A stretch of 52,693 nucleotides of DNA, from assembly GCA_042095055.1 (NCBI GenBank), contig JBELBZ010000013.1, positions 1-52,693 on the forward strand, given 5' to 3'. The position numbers and the translations under genes are program-made. Source of the stretch: UBA8752 sp042095055 (GTDB lineage: Bacteria; Bacteroidota; Bacteroidia; Flavobacteriales_D; Sanyastnellaceae). The notes under the pieces are model-generated. The model was given only the letters and a program-made list of their open reading frames with translations. It was not told the origin of the DNA and ran no database searches. Shown here one piece after another: positions 36,497-44,372 of the stretch. Numbering within the stretch: position 1 is the stretch's first letter; every line of letters starts with the position of its first letter.

Positions 36497-37366
36497 ATGC
36501 GTGTGCTTATAGCCGACAGTGGCTCCACCAAATGTGATTGGCAACTCCTCGACGCCCTGGGTAAAAAGTGGAAGGAGTTTCACACCATGGGCTTCAATCC
36601 TTACTTCCACAATGCGGACAAGGTGGAAAAGGAGATGAAGGGCAATAAGGATGTGCAGTCCATCCAAAGGGATGTTACCCATGTGTTTTTCTATGGTGCA
36701 GGCAGCAGTTCACCTGAATTGTGCGCCACCATTGAATCAGGGCTCCAGCGGGTTTTTCCAAAAGCAGCGGTCACAGTTGACCATGATTTGGTGGGAGCAG
36801 CCTACAGCACCTTTGATGGGCGTTCTGGCATTACATGCATCATTGGAACGGGCTCCAACAGTTGTCATTTCGATGGGCAAGCGGTGACGGAAGAAGTGCC
36901 GGCATTGGCATACATACTTGGGGATGAAGCGAGTGGCAGTTGGCACGGCAAGAAATTGTTGGCGGCCAAATTGTACCACCACCTTCCACCGGATGTGGAA
37001 GCGGATTTTGATGCGACGTACGGACTGTCAAAAGATGACATTGTGAACCGCGTCTACCTCAAGCCGGATCCGAATGTTTTCCTCGCAAGCTTCATGACCT
37101 TCATCGGAAAGCACCGCAATGAGCCGATGTTTCAAGCATGGGTAGCTGAGGGTTTCAGGGCCTTCATCAACGTTCATGTCAAATGCTTCGACGGTTGGAA
37201 CACCGAGCCCGTTCACTTCATCGGAAGTGTGGCTTATCATTTCCAAGACATCCTCAAAGCGGAATGTGCCAAGGAAGGCATTGAAGTGGGGCAAATCATC
37301 AAAAAGCCCATCGATGGGTTGGCGGCCTATCACCTCAAGCACATCTTTTCTTCACTCCAAGCCTGA
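36497..37366 (+). CDS. BadF/BadG-type sugar kinase (N-acetylglucosamine kinase-like)
   Basis: A 289-residue ASKHA-fold kinase. ADSGSTKCDWQLLD is the first phosphate loop (DxGSTK), VDHDLVGAAYS the second block, and CIIGTGSNSCHFDG the adenosine/phosphate GTGS motif. LAYILGDEASGSWHGKKLL is the GDEGSG-like segment of NagK-type kinases, here with Ala in place of Gly. PVHFIGSVAYHF is the final nucleotide motif. Database names would be N-acetylglucosamine kinase or BadF/BadG/BcrA/BcrD ATPase. In this operon, between gapA and beta-phosphoglucomutase plus GH65, phosphorylation of glucose released by maltose phosphorolysis is a sensible alternative. Substrate is therefore uncertain. Confidence 0.8.
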   Translation: MRVLIADSGSTKCDWQLLDALGKKWKEFHTMGFNPYFHNADKVEKEMKGNKDVQSIQRDVTHVFFYGAGSSSPELCATIESGLQRVFPKAAVTVDHDLVGAAYSTFDGRSGITCIIGTGSNSCHFDGQAVTEEVPALAYILGDEASGSWHGKKLLAAKLYHHLPPDVEADFDATYGLSKDDIVNRVYLKPDPNVFLASFMTFIGKHRNEPMFQAWVAEGFRAFINVHVKCFDGWNTEPVHFIGSVAYHFQDILKAECAKEGIEVGQIIKKPIDGLAAYHLKHIFSSLQA

Positions 37367-37377
37367 TTTTGGTGCCC

Positions 37378-38037
37378 ATGGCGTTTTCACCCAAAGCTTG
37401 TCTCTTCGACCTTGACGGTGTCATTGTAGACACAGCAAAATACCATTTTACGGGGTGGAAGAGGCTGGCCGATGAGCTGGGCATTCCTTTCACCGAGGAG
37501 GACAACGAACAACTCAAAGGAGTCAGTCGAGTGGGGTCGCTGGAGTACATCCTTCAAAAAGGCGGCTTGGTATTGGACAACGATACGAAGGTCCGCCTCA
37601 TGGAGCGGAAAAACAGCCAATACCTGGAGCTGGTAGAGACCATGACATCGGCGGAGTTGTTTCCCGGTGTGTTGGAATTCATCGATGAATTGATCGCTGC
37701 CGGAGTCAAAGTAGGCTTGGGGTCGAGCAGCCGCAATGCCCCTCTGATTTTAAAATTGTGTGGCATTGCGGACCGGTTTGAAGTGGTGGTGGATGGAAAC
37801 AGCATCACCTTTTCCAAGCCAGATCCCGAAGTGTTCCTCAAAGGGGCCCAGTACTTTGGTCTTTCCCCACAGGACTGCGTGGTATTCGAAGACGCAGTCT
37901 CAGGCATTCAAGCTGCGTTGAATGGTCAATTCCGTGCGGTAGGAGTGGGCCATCCCCAGACGTTGTCACAGGCTGAATTCGTCATCCCGGGATTTGACGG
38001 GTTTACTTTGGCTCAGTTGAAGCAGCACCTTTCTTGA
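37378..38037 (+). CDS. pgmB: Beta-phosphoglucomutase
   Basis: A 219-residue HAD-family mutase converting beta-glucose-1-phosphate to glucose-6-phosphate. Motif I FDLDGVIVDTAKYHFTGWKRLA has the nucleophile Asp, the acid/base Asp two residues on, and the beta-PGM cap start. KGVSRVGSLEYIL is the cap substrate loop (R of VSR), GLGSSSRNAPLIL is motif II, SKPDPEVFL supplies the motif III Lys, and VVFEDAVSGIQAA is motif IV. ATG 37378 is preferred to an in-frame TTG three codons upstream. GH65 follows after 19 bases. The pairing of a GH65 phosphorylase with beta-PGM is diagnostic of disaccharide phosphorolysis. Confidence 0.92.
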   Translation: MAFSPKACLFDLDGVIVDTAKYHFTGWKRLADELGIPFTEEDNEQLKGVSRVGSLEYILQKGGLVLDNDTKVRLMERKNSQYLELVETMTSAELFPGVLEFIDELIAAGVKVGLGSSSRNAPLILKLCGIADRFEVVVDGNSITFSKPDPEVFLKGAQYFGLSPQDCVVFEDAVSGIQAALNGQFRAVGVGHPQTLSQAEFVIPGFDGFTLAQLKQHLS

Positions 38038-38056
38038 ACTACCTACCTTCTGAGCC

Positions 38057-40330
38057 ATGCGGCGGTACCTTGATGTAGACCCTTGGAAAGTTGTCGAGTC
38101 TGGATTTCACCCAGAACGTCAGCGCAGCTCAGAGTCCATTTTTAGTGTGGGCAATGGCCGGTTTGGTCAGCGCGCGAACCACGAAGAAGCCTATTCCGGA
38201 GATTCCCTGCGTGGGAGTTACGTCGGAGGTGTCTATTACCCGGACAAGACCAAGGTGGGTTGGTGGAAGAACGGATACCCAGAGTATTTTGCCAAGGTGC
38301 TCAATGCGCCGGATTGGACCACCATTCAAATCCGTGCAAACGGCGAGACATTGGACCTCGCGGCACAGGCCCCTCATCACTTTCGGAGGGAGCTCGACAT
38401 GTTGCGTGGGCTGCTGACCAGAACCTTCGAGGTCACTGTAGGCGGCATTCGAATGTCGGTTAAAGCCCAAAGGTTTTGCAGCATGGCCGATGTGGAAACG
38501 GCATATATGCGCTACGCCGTGGACGTATTGGACGGAGAGGGCACCTTGGTCATGGACCTGGTGCTCGATGGTGACGTCACCAATGAAGATGCCAATTGGG
38601 ACGAACGGTTTTGGGAAATTGACAATGCGGGAGGTGATGACGCAGGGGGACATTTAACCGCCACCACGCGCAAGACGGGATTCACGGTCAGCCACGCCAT
38701 GCAAACATCGGCTTGGTTGGATGCCCAATCGGTCACCGGAGATGGACAGCATCAAGAAAAGGGCCATGCCGTGCGCTACACTTGCAATGTTGAGGCCGGA
38801 TCACGCTGTGTGGTGGACAAAACCATCGGGCTCTTGCGCAGCATGGACCACCCTGTGGATTCCATTCAAAACCGGGCTGTAGAGAAGGCTGAGGCCGCCG
38901 CCGCACTCGGGTGGAGCGCAGCGCTGCAAGACCACATGATGGCATGGGAGCAAATATGGGAGCGGGCAGATGTGACCATATCCGGCGATGATGCCGCCCA
39001 ACAAGCCATTCGTTTCAACATCTTTCACCTCAACCAAACCTTCACGGGGGACGACCCCCGCCTCAACATTGGCCCCAAAGGATTTACAGGAGAGAAGTAT
39101 GGCGGCGCGAGTTATTGGGACACTGAGGCTTACTGTCTGCCTTTCTATCTCGGCACCCATCCTCAGCATGTGGCGCGACAGCTTTTGGTGTATCGGCGCA
39201 ATCACCTCGATCGCGCCATTGAGAATGCGGCCAAACTTGGGTTTGACGGCGGCGCCGCCTTGTATCCCATGGTGACCATGAACGGGGAGGAGTGTCACAA
39301 CGAATGGGAGATCACCTTTGAGGAAATCCACCGAAATGGCGCGATGGTCTTCGCCATCCACAATTACATCCGCTACACGGGAGACGAGGCCTACATGGCC
39401 GAAGGAGGCTGGGAAGTCATCCTCGGGGTGGCCCGGTTTTGGGCGCAGCGCGTGAATTGGTCCGAGGCCAAAAAAGCCTGGGTCATATTGGGCGTTACAG
39501 GCCCCAATGAATACGAAAACAACGTCAACAACAATTGGTATACGAACTACCTGGCGGCTTGGTGTTTGAAGCGGGCATGTACCGCCTTGGATTGGTTGCA
39601 TGCCAATGCTCCAGAGCACCTCGTCAATACATCAGACCGATGGGACTTTGACGAAGTCCAAGAGCGCCAGCACTGGGAGGCGGTTTCGGCAGGGATGTAT
39701 TTCCCCAAGCTCGACGGCACCAAGGTGTTTCTTCAACAGGATGGGTTCATGGACAAAGCCCAGCAAATGGCGGCAGACCTGCCTGATGCAGAACGGCCAA
39801 TCAACCAGCACTGGAGCTGGGACCGCATTTTAAGGTCGGTGTTTATCAAACAGGCCGACACCTTGCAAGGCTTGTACTTTTTTGAAGGTGAATTTGACAA
39901 GGAAACCCACAGGGAAAACTTTGAGTTTTATGAGCCAAGGACGGTTCACGAGAGCAGTTTAAGCCCCTGTGTCCACGTCGTGCTTGCAGCCAAACTGGGG
40001 CTCGAGGACAAAGCAGTGGAAATGTACCTGCGCACGGCCAGATTGGACCTAGACGATTACAACAATGAAGCCTACCAGGGCCTGCACATCACAAGCATGG
40101 CGGGGACGTGGATGAGCGTTGTTGAGGGTTTTGGCGGATTTCGTGTCGTGGACAGTGTGCCCCATTTCAACCCGATGTTGCCAAAGGCTTGGGATCACTA
40201 CGCGTTCCACCTGCATTTCAGGGGGCGACAGCTTCAGGTCAAAGTGAGCACAGAAGGCACCCAAGTGGTGCTTCAGGAAGGTGAACCGCTCCACGTCGTG
40301 ATTGACGGTGAAGCGGTTCACCTCTCATGA
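38057..40330 (+). CDS. Glycoside hydrolase family 65 disaccharide phosphorylase (maltose phosphorylase-type)
   Basis: A 757-residue cytoplasmic enzyme of typical GH65 length. Blocks: ESIFSVGNGRFGQRANHEE near the N-terminus, GYWDTEAY-type WDTEAYCLPFYLGT, LYPMVTMNGEECHNEWEITFEEIHRNG, and GVTGPNEYENNVNNNWYTN with the catalytic acid Glu. HESSLSPCVHVVLA and YQGLHITSMAGTWMSVVEGFGG form the phosphate-binding and C-terminal barrel parts. The family phosphorolyses alpha-linked glucose disaccharides with inversion, giving beta-glucose-1-phosphate. Neighbouring pgmB and GH13 genes favour maltose, but kojibiose, trehalose and nigerose phosphorylases share the fold. The very end of the gene forms part of an 11-base inverted repeat. 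Confidence 0.9.
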   Translation: MRRYLDVDPWKVVESGFHPERQRSSESIFSVGNGRFGQRANHEEAYSGDSLRGSYVGGVYYPDKTKVGWWKNGYPEYFAKVLNAPDWTTIQIRANGETLDLAAQAPHHFRRELDMLRGLLTRTFEVTVGGIRMSVKAQRFCSMADVETAYMRYAVDVLDGEGTLVMDLVLDGDVTNEDANWDERFWEIDNAGGDDAGGHLTATTRKTGFTVSHAMQTSAWLDAQSVTGDGQHQEKGHAVRYTCNVEAGSRCVVDKTIGLLRSMDHPVDSIQNRAVEKAEAAAALGWSAALQDHMMAWEQIWERADVTISGDDAAQQAIRFNIFHLNQTFTGDDPRLNIGPKGFTGEKYGGASYWDTEAYCLPFYLGTHPQHVARQLLVYRRNHLDRAIENAAKLGFDGGAALYPMVTMNGEECHNEWEITFEEIHRNGAMVFAIHNYIRYTGDEAYMAEGGWEVILGVARFWAQRVNWSEAKKAWVILGVTGPNEYENNVNNNWYTNYLAAWCLKRACTALDWLHANAPEHLVNTSDRWDFDEVQERQHWEAVSAGMYFPKLDGTKVFLQQDGFMDKAQQMAADLPDAERPINQHWSWDRILRSVFIKQADTLQGLYFFEGEFDKETHRENFEFYEPRTVHESSLSPCVHVVLAAKLGLEDKAVEMYLRTARLDLDDYNNEAYQGLHITSMAGTWMSVVEGFGGFRVVDSVPHFNPMLPKAWDHYAFHLHFRGRQLQVKVSTEGTQVVLQEGEPLHVVIDGEAVHLS
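40280..40322. repeat. 11-base perfect inverted repeat at the GH65 3' end
   Basis: GGTGAACCGCT at 40280-40290 is complementary to AGCGGTTCACC at 40312-40322, with 21 bases between. It lies within the last codons of GH65, 18 bases before the stop of the convergent gene. No T tract follows, so it may be a 3'-stabilising or weak terminator structure, or a codon coincidence. Confidence 0.45.
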
Positions 40331-40340
40331 ACGCTTGGCA

Positions 40341-41015
40341 TCAATCCAGCCACAAGCTGTTTGTAGCACCGGGCGTCCCGCCCACATTGACAGAAGCGGA
40401 CCATTGTGCTGGGGAGTTTGGATCACCGGTGAGGAAGAGCCGCTCCAAAGAGGGCCCCTGCCCATCGGGAGCACTGTCCCAATCCCCCGCATCCGAATAG
40501 GTCACAGACTCTACAACCTGCCCGTTCGGAGCCCGAAGGGCGATGAGTTCGCCAGAATTGTGAAGCCCTCCAGATCCCCAATCATAGACGGGATACCCAA
40601 GACCAGAATACGTTACCGCTGAAGCCGTGACAACGACATGGCCGCCGCCTGAAACCTCAGCGCCGGCCGGAAAGGTGAAAGACAACCCTTCTGTGATGGA
40701 CCAACCTTCCAAATTGATGGTGGCTGTATCCGGGTTGTACAGCTCCAGAAATTCGTATTCGCTGTCGCTTCCTTGCACAGTGGCAGGGTTGTAGTGAAAC
40801 TCAGTAAAATGAAGTTGTGGCCAAGGACCAACAGGAGGCGGAACCTCACAGGTTGTTCCGAAATCGGCCAGCACGATAAGAAGGTCGGACATGCCGACTA
40901 CACCATCACCGTCCAATTCAGTTGGACAACCTGTTAAAGAAACACTTTGGGCAAGAGGGGTTAACGGACAGAGAATGATAACGGAAAGCAGTGAGAGGAA
41001 GGAAGGAATTCGCAT
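40341..41015 (-). CDS. Secreted lamin-tail domain protein with EF-hand-like loop
   Basis: A 224-residue exported protein. A signal peptide (MRIPSFLSLLSVIILCPLTPLAQ) precedes a short dockerin-like segment CPTELDGDGVVGMSDLLIVL ending ADFGTTC, with a DGDG calcium loop framed by two Cys. The rest is a lamin-tail Ig domain: LHFTEFHYNPATVQGSDSEYEFLELYNPDTATINLEGWSI, SFTFPAGAEVSGGGHVVV, ELIALRAPNGQVVESVTY, and GPSLERLFLTGDPNSPAQW. Bacterial lamin-tail domains occur in extracellular or surface proteins and nucleases. No catalytic domain or T9SS tail is present. A hairpin directly abuts its start codon. It is convergent with GH65 and not evidently part of the glucan operon. Confidence 0.8.
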   Translation of the reverse strand: MRIPSFLSLLSVIILCPLTPLAQSVSLTGCPTELDGDGVVGMSDLLIVLADFGTTCEVPPPVGPWPQLHFTEFHYNPATVQGSDSEYEFLELYNPDTATINLEGWSITEGLSFTFPAGAEVSGGGHVVVTASAVTYSGLGYPVYDWGSGGLHNSGELIALRAPNGQVVESVTYSDAGDWDSAPDGQGPSLERLFLTGDPNSPAQWSASVNVGGTPGATNSLWLD

Positions 41016-41016
41016 G

Positions 41017-41050
41017 GGGTTGTAGGATGATTGTCATCCCGAAACAACCC
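41017..41050 (-). promoter_or_regulatory. Hairpin abutting the start codon of the lamin-tail gene
   Basis: On the minus strand GGGTTGT (41050-41044) pairs with ACAACCC (41023-41017), and inside it GGATGA pairs with TCATCC around CAA. The 3' arm ends one base before ATG 41015, so it would bury the ribosome-binding region. Confidence 0.45.
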
Positions 41051-41164
41051 ATAGAAACCACCGCTTTCACACGGGCTTCGCAGGCGTAAAGGCCCTGTTT
41101 GTAGGTGCTCATTCTGCGGGCACAGGTGCCGAACACCCCTTGGCCAACAGGCTACAAAAAGGGT

Positions 41165-42667
41165 TCAGAGAAACTCGTTGGCGAGGTTGGCCAGTTCGCT
41201 GCGCTCGCCTTTATCCAAGGTGACGTGGGCAAAGAGTTCGCGGCCCTTTAGACGGTCGATCACGTAACTCATGCCGTTGGATTGCTCATCCAAATATGGC
41301 GTGTCAATTTGCCGGACATCTCCAGTGAGGATGATCTTGGAATTGGCACCTGCGCGGGTGATGATGGTTTTGACTTCATGGGGAGTGAGGTTCTGGGCCT
41401 CATCCACGATGAAGATGACGTTGGAGAGGCTGCGGCCCCGGATATAAGCCAGGGGGCAGATTGTGATTTTGCCCTCAGTCCGCATCTCGTCTATCGCACG
41501 AAACTTCCGCTCGTTCTGCCCGAATTGGCTTTTGATGAAGTTCAGGTTGTCCCAGAGCGGCTGCATGTAGGGGTTGACCTTTTCCTCAGCGTCGCCGGGC
41601 AAGAATCCCAGGTCTTTGTTGCTGAGCGCGACGATGGGACGTGCCAAAATGATCTGGTCATACCGGTTCTTTTGTTCCAAGGCACCAGCCAGGGCCAAGA
41701 GCGTTTTTCCTGTACCTGCTGCACCACTGACGGTCACCAGGTGGATGTCCGGATTTAAAATGGCATGGAGTGCAAATGCTTGCTCTGCATTCTTGGGTTT
41801 AATCCCGTAAGCATAGCTCTTGTCTACGCGTTCAATCAGCCTCTTGTTTTCTGCAAAGAAGCCAAGGGCAGAGGCAGACTGGTTGCGCAGGATGTAGAAG
41901 TGGTTGTTTTTTCGCTCCTTGCCCAGTGCGCTGATCTTCCGGGTTTGTCCGGACACGTACATCTTCCTCACCACTTCGGCATCAACATCCTCGAGGACTG
42001 TTTTGCCACTATACAGGTGCTGTTTGTCCTTGACTTTTCCAGTTTTGAAGTCCTCTGCTGGAAGGTTCAGCGCCTTGGCCTTCAGGCGCAAATTGATGTC
42101 CTTGGAGACCAGCACGACTTTCATATCGGGCTCGTCGTGCTGCAGCTGCAAGGCCGCGCTCAGGATCTTGTGGTCGTTGGTTTTCTTGTCGAAGACTCGG
42201 GCAGCATCCAATCCACTCGGATGGGTTTCAGTGCTCAATATGATGCGCAACAAACCGTCGGCCTCATTGTCCAGCGGGATCCAATCCTGCAGTGTAAAAT
42301 CCTTGCTGAGCTGATCGATGATGCGGATGCATTCGCGCGCCTCAAAGTTCTTGGTGTCATTGCCGACTTTGAACGTGTCCAGCTCTTCCAATACGGTGAT
42401 GGGGATGGCAATCCTGTTGTCCTCAAAACTTCGAATGGCATTGTGGTCGTGTAACAACACCGAAGTGTCAATCACAAAAACCTTGCTTCGCAAGTCCTTC
42501 TTTTTTGGATCTAAAGGCTCAAGTGCGGAAGAGACTCGACCTGAAGCGGGCACGGAAACCGGGTTTTGGACCGTGTCTTGCGCTGTGGGCTCTGGTGTGA
42601 GGAAGGGGGTCTTGGTCGTCAAGTGGAGATCTGTTAAGGACCGGCTTTCTCCCTTGATTAGAACCAC
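41165..42667 (-). CDS. PIN-PhoH family RNA helicase/nuclease-type ATPase
   Basis: Up to 500 residues. A PIN nuclease domain leads (KVFVIDTSVLLHDHNAIRSFEDNRIAIPITVLEELD, then NDHKILSAALQL and VVLVSKDINLRLKA with the acidic residues). A PhoH ATPase domain follows (VSGAAGTGKTLLALAGAL as Walker A, IILARPIVALSNKDLGFLPG, VIFIVDEAQNLTPHEVKTI as Walker B, KIILTGDVRQID). Fused PIN-PhoH proteins (PhoH2/YlaK type) show ATP-dependent RNA unwinding and cleavage in mycobacteria. The cellular role here is unknown. No ATG lies before the PIN domain: the frame opens with GTG 42667, and GTG 42553 is an equally possible start. About 185 bases upstream hold no gene. Confidence 0.85.
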   Translation of the reverse strand: MVLIKGESRSLTDLHLTTKTPFLTPEPTAQDTVQNPVSVPASGRVSSALEPLDPKKKDLRSKVFVIDTSVLLHDHNAIRSFEDNRIAIPITVLEELDTFKVGNDTKNFEARECIRIIDQLSKDFTLQDWIPLDNEADGLLRIILSTETHPSGLDAARVFDKKTNDHKILSAALQLQHDEPDMKVVLVSKDINLRLKAKALNLPAEDFKTGKVKDKQHLYSGKTVLEDVDAEVVRKMYVSGQTRKISALGKERKNNHFYILRNQSASALGFFAENKRLIERVDKSYAYGIKPKNAEQAFALHAILNPDIHLVTVSGAAGTGKTLLALAGALEQKNRYDQIILARPIVALSNKDLGFLPGDAEEKVNPYMQPLWDNLNFIKSQFGQNERKFRAIDEMRTEGKITICPLAYIRGRSLSNVIFIVDEAQNLTPHEVKTIITRAGANSKIILTGDVRQIDTPYLDEQSNGMSYVIDRLKGRELFAHVTLDKGERSELANLANEFL

Positions 42668-42852
42668 TCGTGATCCAGTGGGGGATAACCTGCCTGAAGC
42701 TTAAGACCAAATTATCCTGCCGATTGCGCCCTTATCCCTGGGGTGGTCAGACTTCTTCACCATGACAAGGGGACTATTTTCAAAGGCGCCGCATGGTCAG
42801 CAGTTGCTGAAGGTTTCGAATGATTTCGTGCCATCTCACCATCGAAGGGGAA

Positions 42853-43398
42853 TCAACCTACGTGATCGGGTCCTGCGAAGTACAGTTCGGGGAGCCCCTC
42901 GGGCATACACACAGTAATGGTCCGCGCCGCTCGGTCCACGTTGACCAGCGTCTCATCCTTGATTGGAAAGAACCCCTCGTCGCCGTTCAGGACTGTTTTG
43001 AACAAAGGATTGCCCGGGAGGTCCATGACCGTGGCAATGCTCCCCAAGGTGCCGAAGCGCTCATCACACAGCTCATATCCAACCACTTCGTGGTAGTAGA
43101 ACTTCAAACCCGTCAACGGGGGCAAGGCAGCAACGGGGAGCAGCAGCCTGTGACCTGACAATGCTGTGGCGGCCTCCACGTCATGGACTCCGTCAAACTG
43201 GACCACCGTGGTTTTGGGACGAATGGCGATGGCTTGAATCGTGTAGGGGACTAGTGTGCCTTGTCGCTCCACCCACACCATGTCGAGGGAGGCATAGTGT
43301 TTCGGGACATCCACATCCAACTTAATGGCCACCTCTCCCTTGAGACCATGTGGTTTTAGGGTGCGCCCCAATTCAAACATGTCATTTGCTGCCGCCAT
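42853..43398 (-). CDS. rimM: 16S rRNA processing protein RimM
   Basis: A 181-residue assembly factor for the 30S head, binding S19. The N-terminal beta-barrel starts ELGRTLKPHGLKGEVAIKLD, matching the usual GxIxKPHGxxGE block. The C-terminal PRC-barrel has KFYYHEVVGYELCDERFGTLGSIATVMDLPGNPLFKT, then PIKDETLVNVDRAARTITVCMPEGL, the standard family ending. ATG 43398 gives a short lead; ATG 43380 is also possible. rpsP precedes it on the same strand with a 78-base spacer containing a hairpin. The rpsP-rimM order is conserved in bacteria. Confidence 0.92.
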   Translation of the reverse strand: MAAANDMFELGRTLKPHGLKGEVAIKLDVDVPKHYASLDMVWVERQGTLVPYTIQAIAIRPKTTVVQFDGVHDVEAATALSGHRLLLPVAALPPLTGLKFYYHEVVGYELCDERFGTLGSIATVMDLPGNPLFKTVLNGDEGFFPIKDETLVNVDRAARTITVCMPEGLPELYFAGPDHVG

Positions 43399-43429
43399 GG
43401 AACGAATTTCGGGATTGTCTGTAAATGAA

Positions 43430-43451
43430 GAAGCCACCCGAAGGTGGCTTC
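43430..43451 (-). terminator. UUCG-loop hairpin between rpsP and rimM
   Basis: On the minus strand GAAGCCACC (43451-43443), loop TTCG, GGTGGCTTC (43438-43430): a perfect nine-base stem with a C(UUCG)G tetraloop, followed by TTCATTT. It begins 25 bases past the rpsP stop. It can act as a partial terminator setting S16 above RimM, or as an mRNA stability element. Confidence 0.65.
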
Positions 43452-43476
43452 TAATGGTTTCATGTCGATTGAAGGA

Positions 43477-44261
43477 TCAACCTTCTTTCTCTTCGCCACC
43501 TTCTTCGGCGGGTGCTTCTTCAGCAGCAGGTGCTTCTTCAGCGGCGGGCGCTTCTTCAGCAGCAGGTGCNNNNNNNNNNNNNNNNNNNNNNNNNNNNNNN
43601 NNNNNNNNNNNNNNNNNNNNNNNNNNNNNNNNNNNNNNNNNNNNNNNNNNNNNNNNNNNNNNNNNNNNNCTTCAGCAGCGGGTGCTTCTTCAGCGGCGGG
43701 TGCTTCTTCAGCAGCAGCAGCCTCTTCAGCAGCGGGCGCCTCTTCAGCGGGAGCAGCAGCGGCTTCAGCGGCAGCCTGGGCAGCGGCAGCTTCTGCAGCG
43801 AGCTCAGCTTGCTTGCCTGCCAGTTCCTTGGCACGGGCAGCATTGACTTCCTTCTCTTGTGCGAGGGCCTTGGCACGCGCTTCTTCCGCAGCGGCAGAAA
43901 GCTTGTTGGATGCAGCGGTAGCCTTTCCTTCCTTTTCACGCAACCACTCCTCGAACTTGGATTGGGCCTGCTCCTCAGTGAGGGCACCCTTTTTGACTCC
44001 GTTCAGCAGGTGGTTGTGGTACACCACACCCTTGTACTTCATGATGGCACGGGCCGTGTGGCTCATCTCTGCACCAACCTGCAGCCAATAGAGGGCGCGG
44101 TCGTGCACAATGTCAATCGTAGCGGGGTTCGTATTGGGGTTGTAGGTGCCGATTTTCTCGATGAAACGACCGTCGCGCTTGGCGCGGGCATCTGCAGCTA
44201 CAATATGGAAGAAGGGCTTCCCTTTCTTACCGTGACGTTGGAGGCGAAGGCGTGTTGCCAT
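43477..44261 (-). CDS. rpsP: 30S ribosomal protein S16 with long Ala/Glu-rich tail (assembly gap inside)
   Basis: The first 85 or so residues are canonical S16 (MATRLRLQRHGKKGKPFFHIVAADARAKRDGRFIEKIGTYNPNT...RALYWLQVGAEMSHTARAIM), a primary 16S rRNA-binding protein. A long extension follows: Lys/Glu/Ala helix-forming residues, then EEAPAA hexapeptide repeats. A 100-N placeholder interrupts the repeats. Downstream of it the phase that continues the EEAPAA pattern ends EEGGEEKEG with a TGA at 43479-43477. Frames on the two sides differ, so the true gap length is 2 modulo 3. S16 tails occur in other Bacteroidota, but this one appears long. The longer frame running into rimM is out of phase. Confidence 0.9.
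43570..43669. other. 100-N assembly gap inside rpsP
   Basis: A run of exactly 100 N flanked on both sides by the same repeat (minus strand GAAGAAGCACCTGCTGCT-like units coding for EEAPAA). It is a size-unknown placeholder. The number of hexapeptide repeats in S16 is therefore undetermined. Confidence 0.97.
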
Positions 44262-44320
44262 TTGAAAAACGTTTTAGAAGGGTCCGAAACCCCGTTGTTG
44301 ATTCTAATGAAAATGGGGCG

Positions 44321-44348
44321 CGAAGATAGGCAGTGACCAGCGGTCCAA
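44321..44348 (-). promoter_or_regulatory. Bacteroidota-type promoter of rpsP
   Basis: On the minus strand TTG (44348-44346) is followed after 17 bases by TATCTTCG (44328-44321), a TAnnTTTG-type -7 box. It lies between the folE stop (44373) and the rpsP start, leaving a leader of about 55 bases. It gives rpsP a promoter separate from folE. Confidence 0.65.
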
Positions 44349-44372
44349 CAACCTTTTCCTCGGGAAACGCCA

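Noticed and set aside
40918..41136. 72-codon minus-strand frame upstream of the lamin-tail gene
   Set aside because: It overlaps the signal peptide region of the real gene in another phase and has no signal or homology; the conserved structure there is the hairpin.
42668..42852. Spacer between phoH-type gene and rimM as a possible small RNA
   Set aside because: No promoter-like box paired with a terminator was found; the sequence gives no clear hairpin series.
43325..44336. Plus-strand frames across the second N gap
   Set aside because: They are antisense to rpsP and consist of Gln/Leu or Ser/Gly low-complexity sequence bridging unknown bases.
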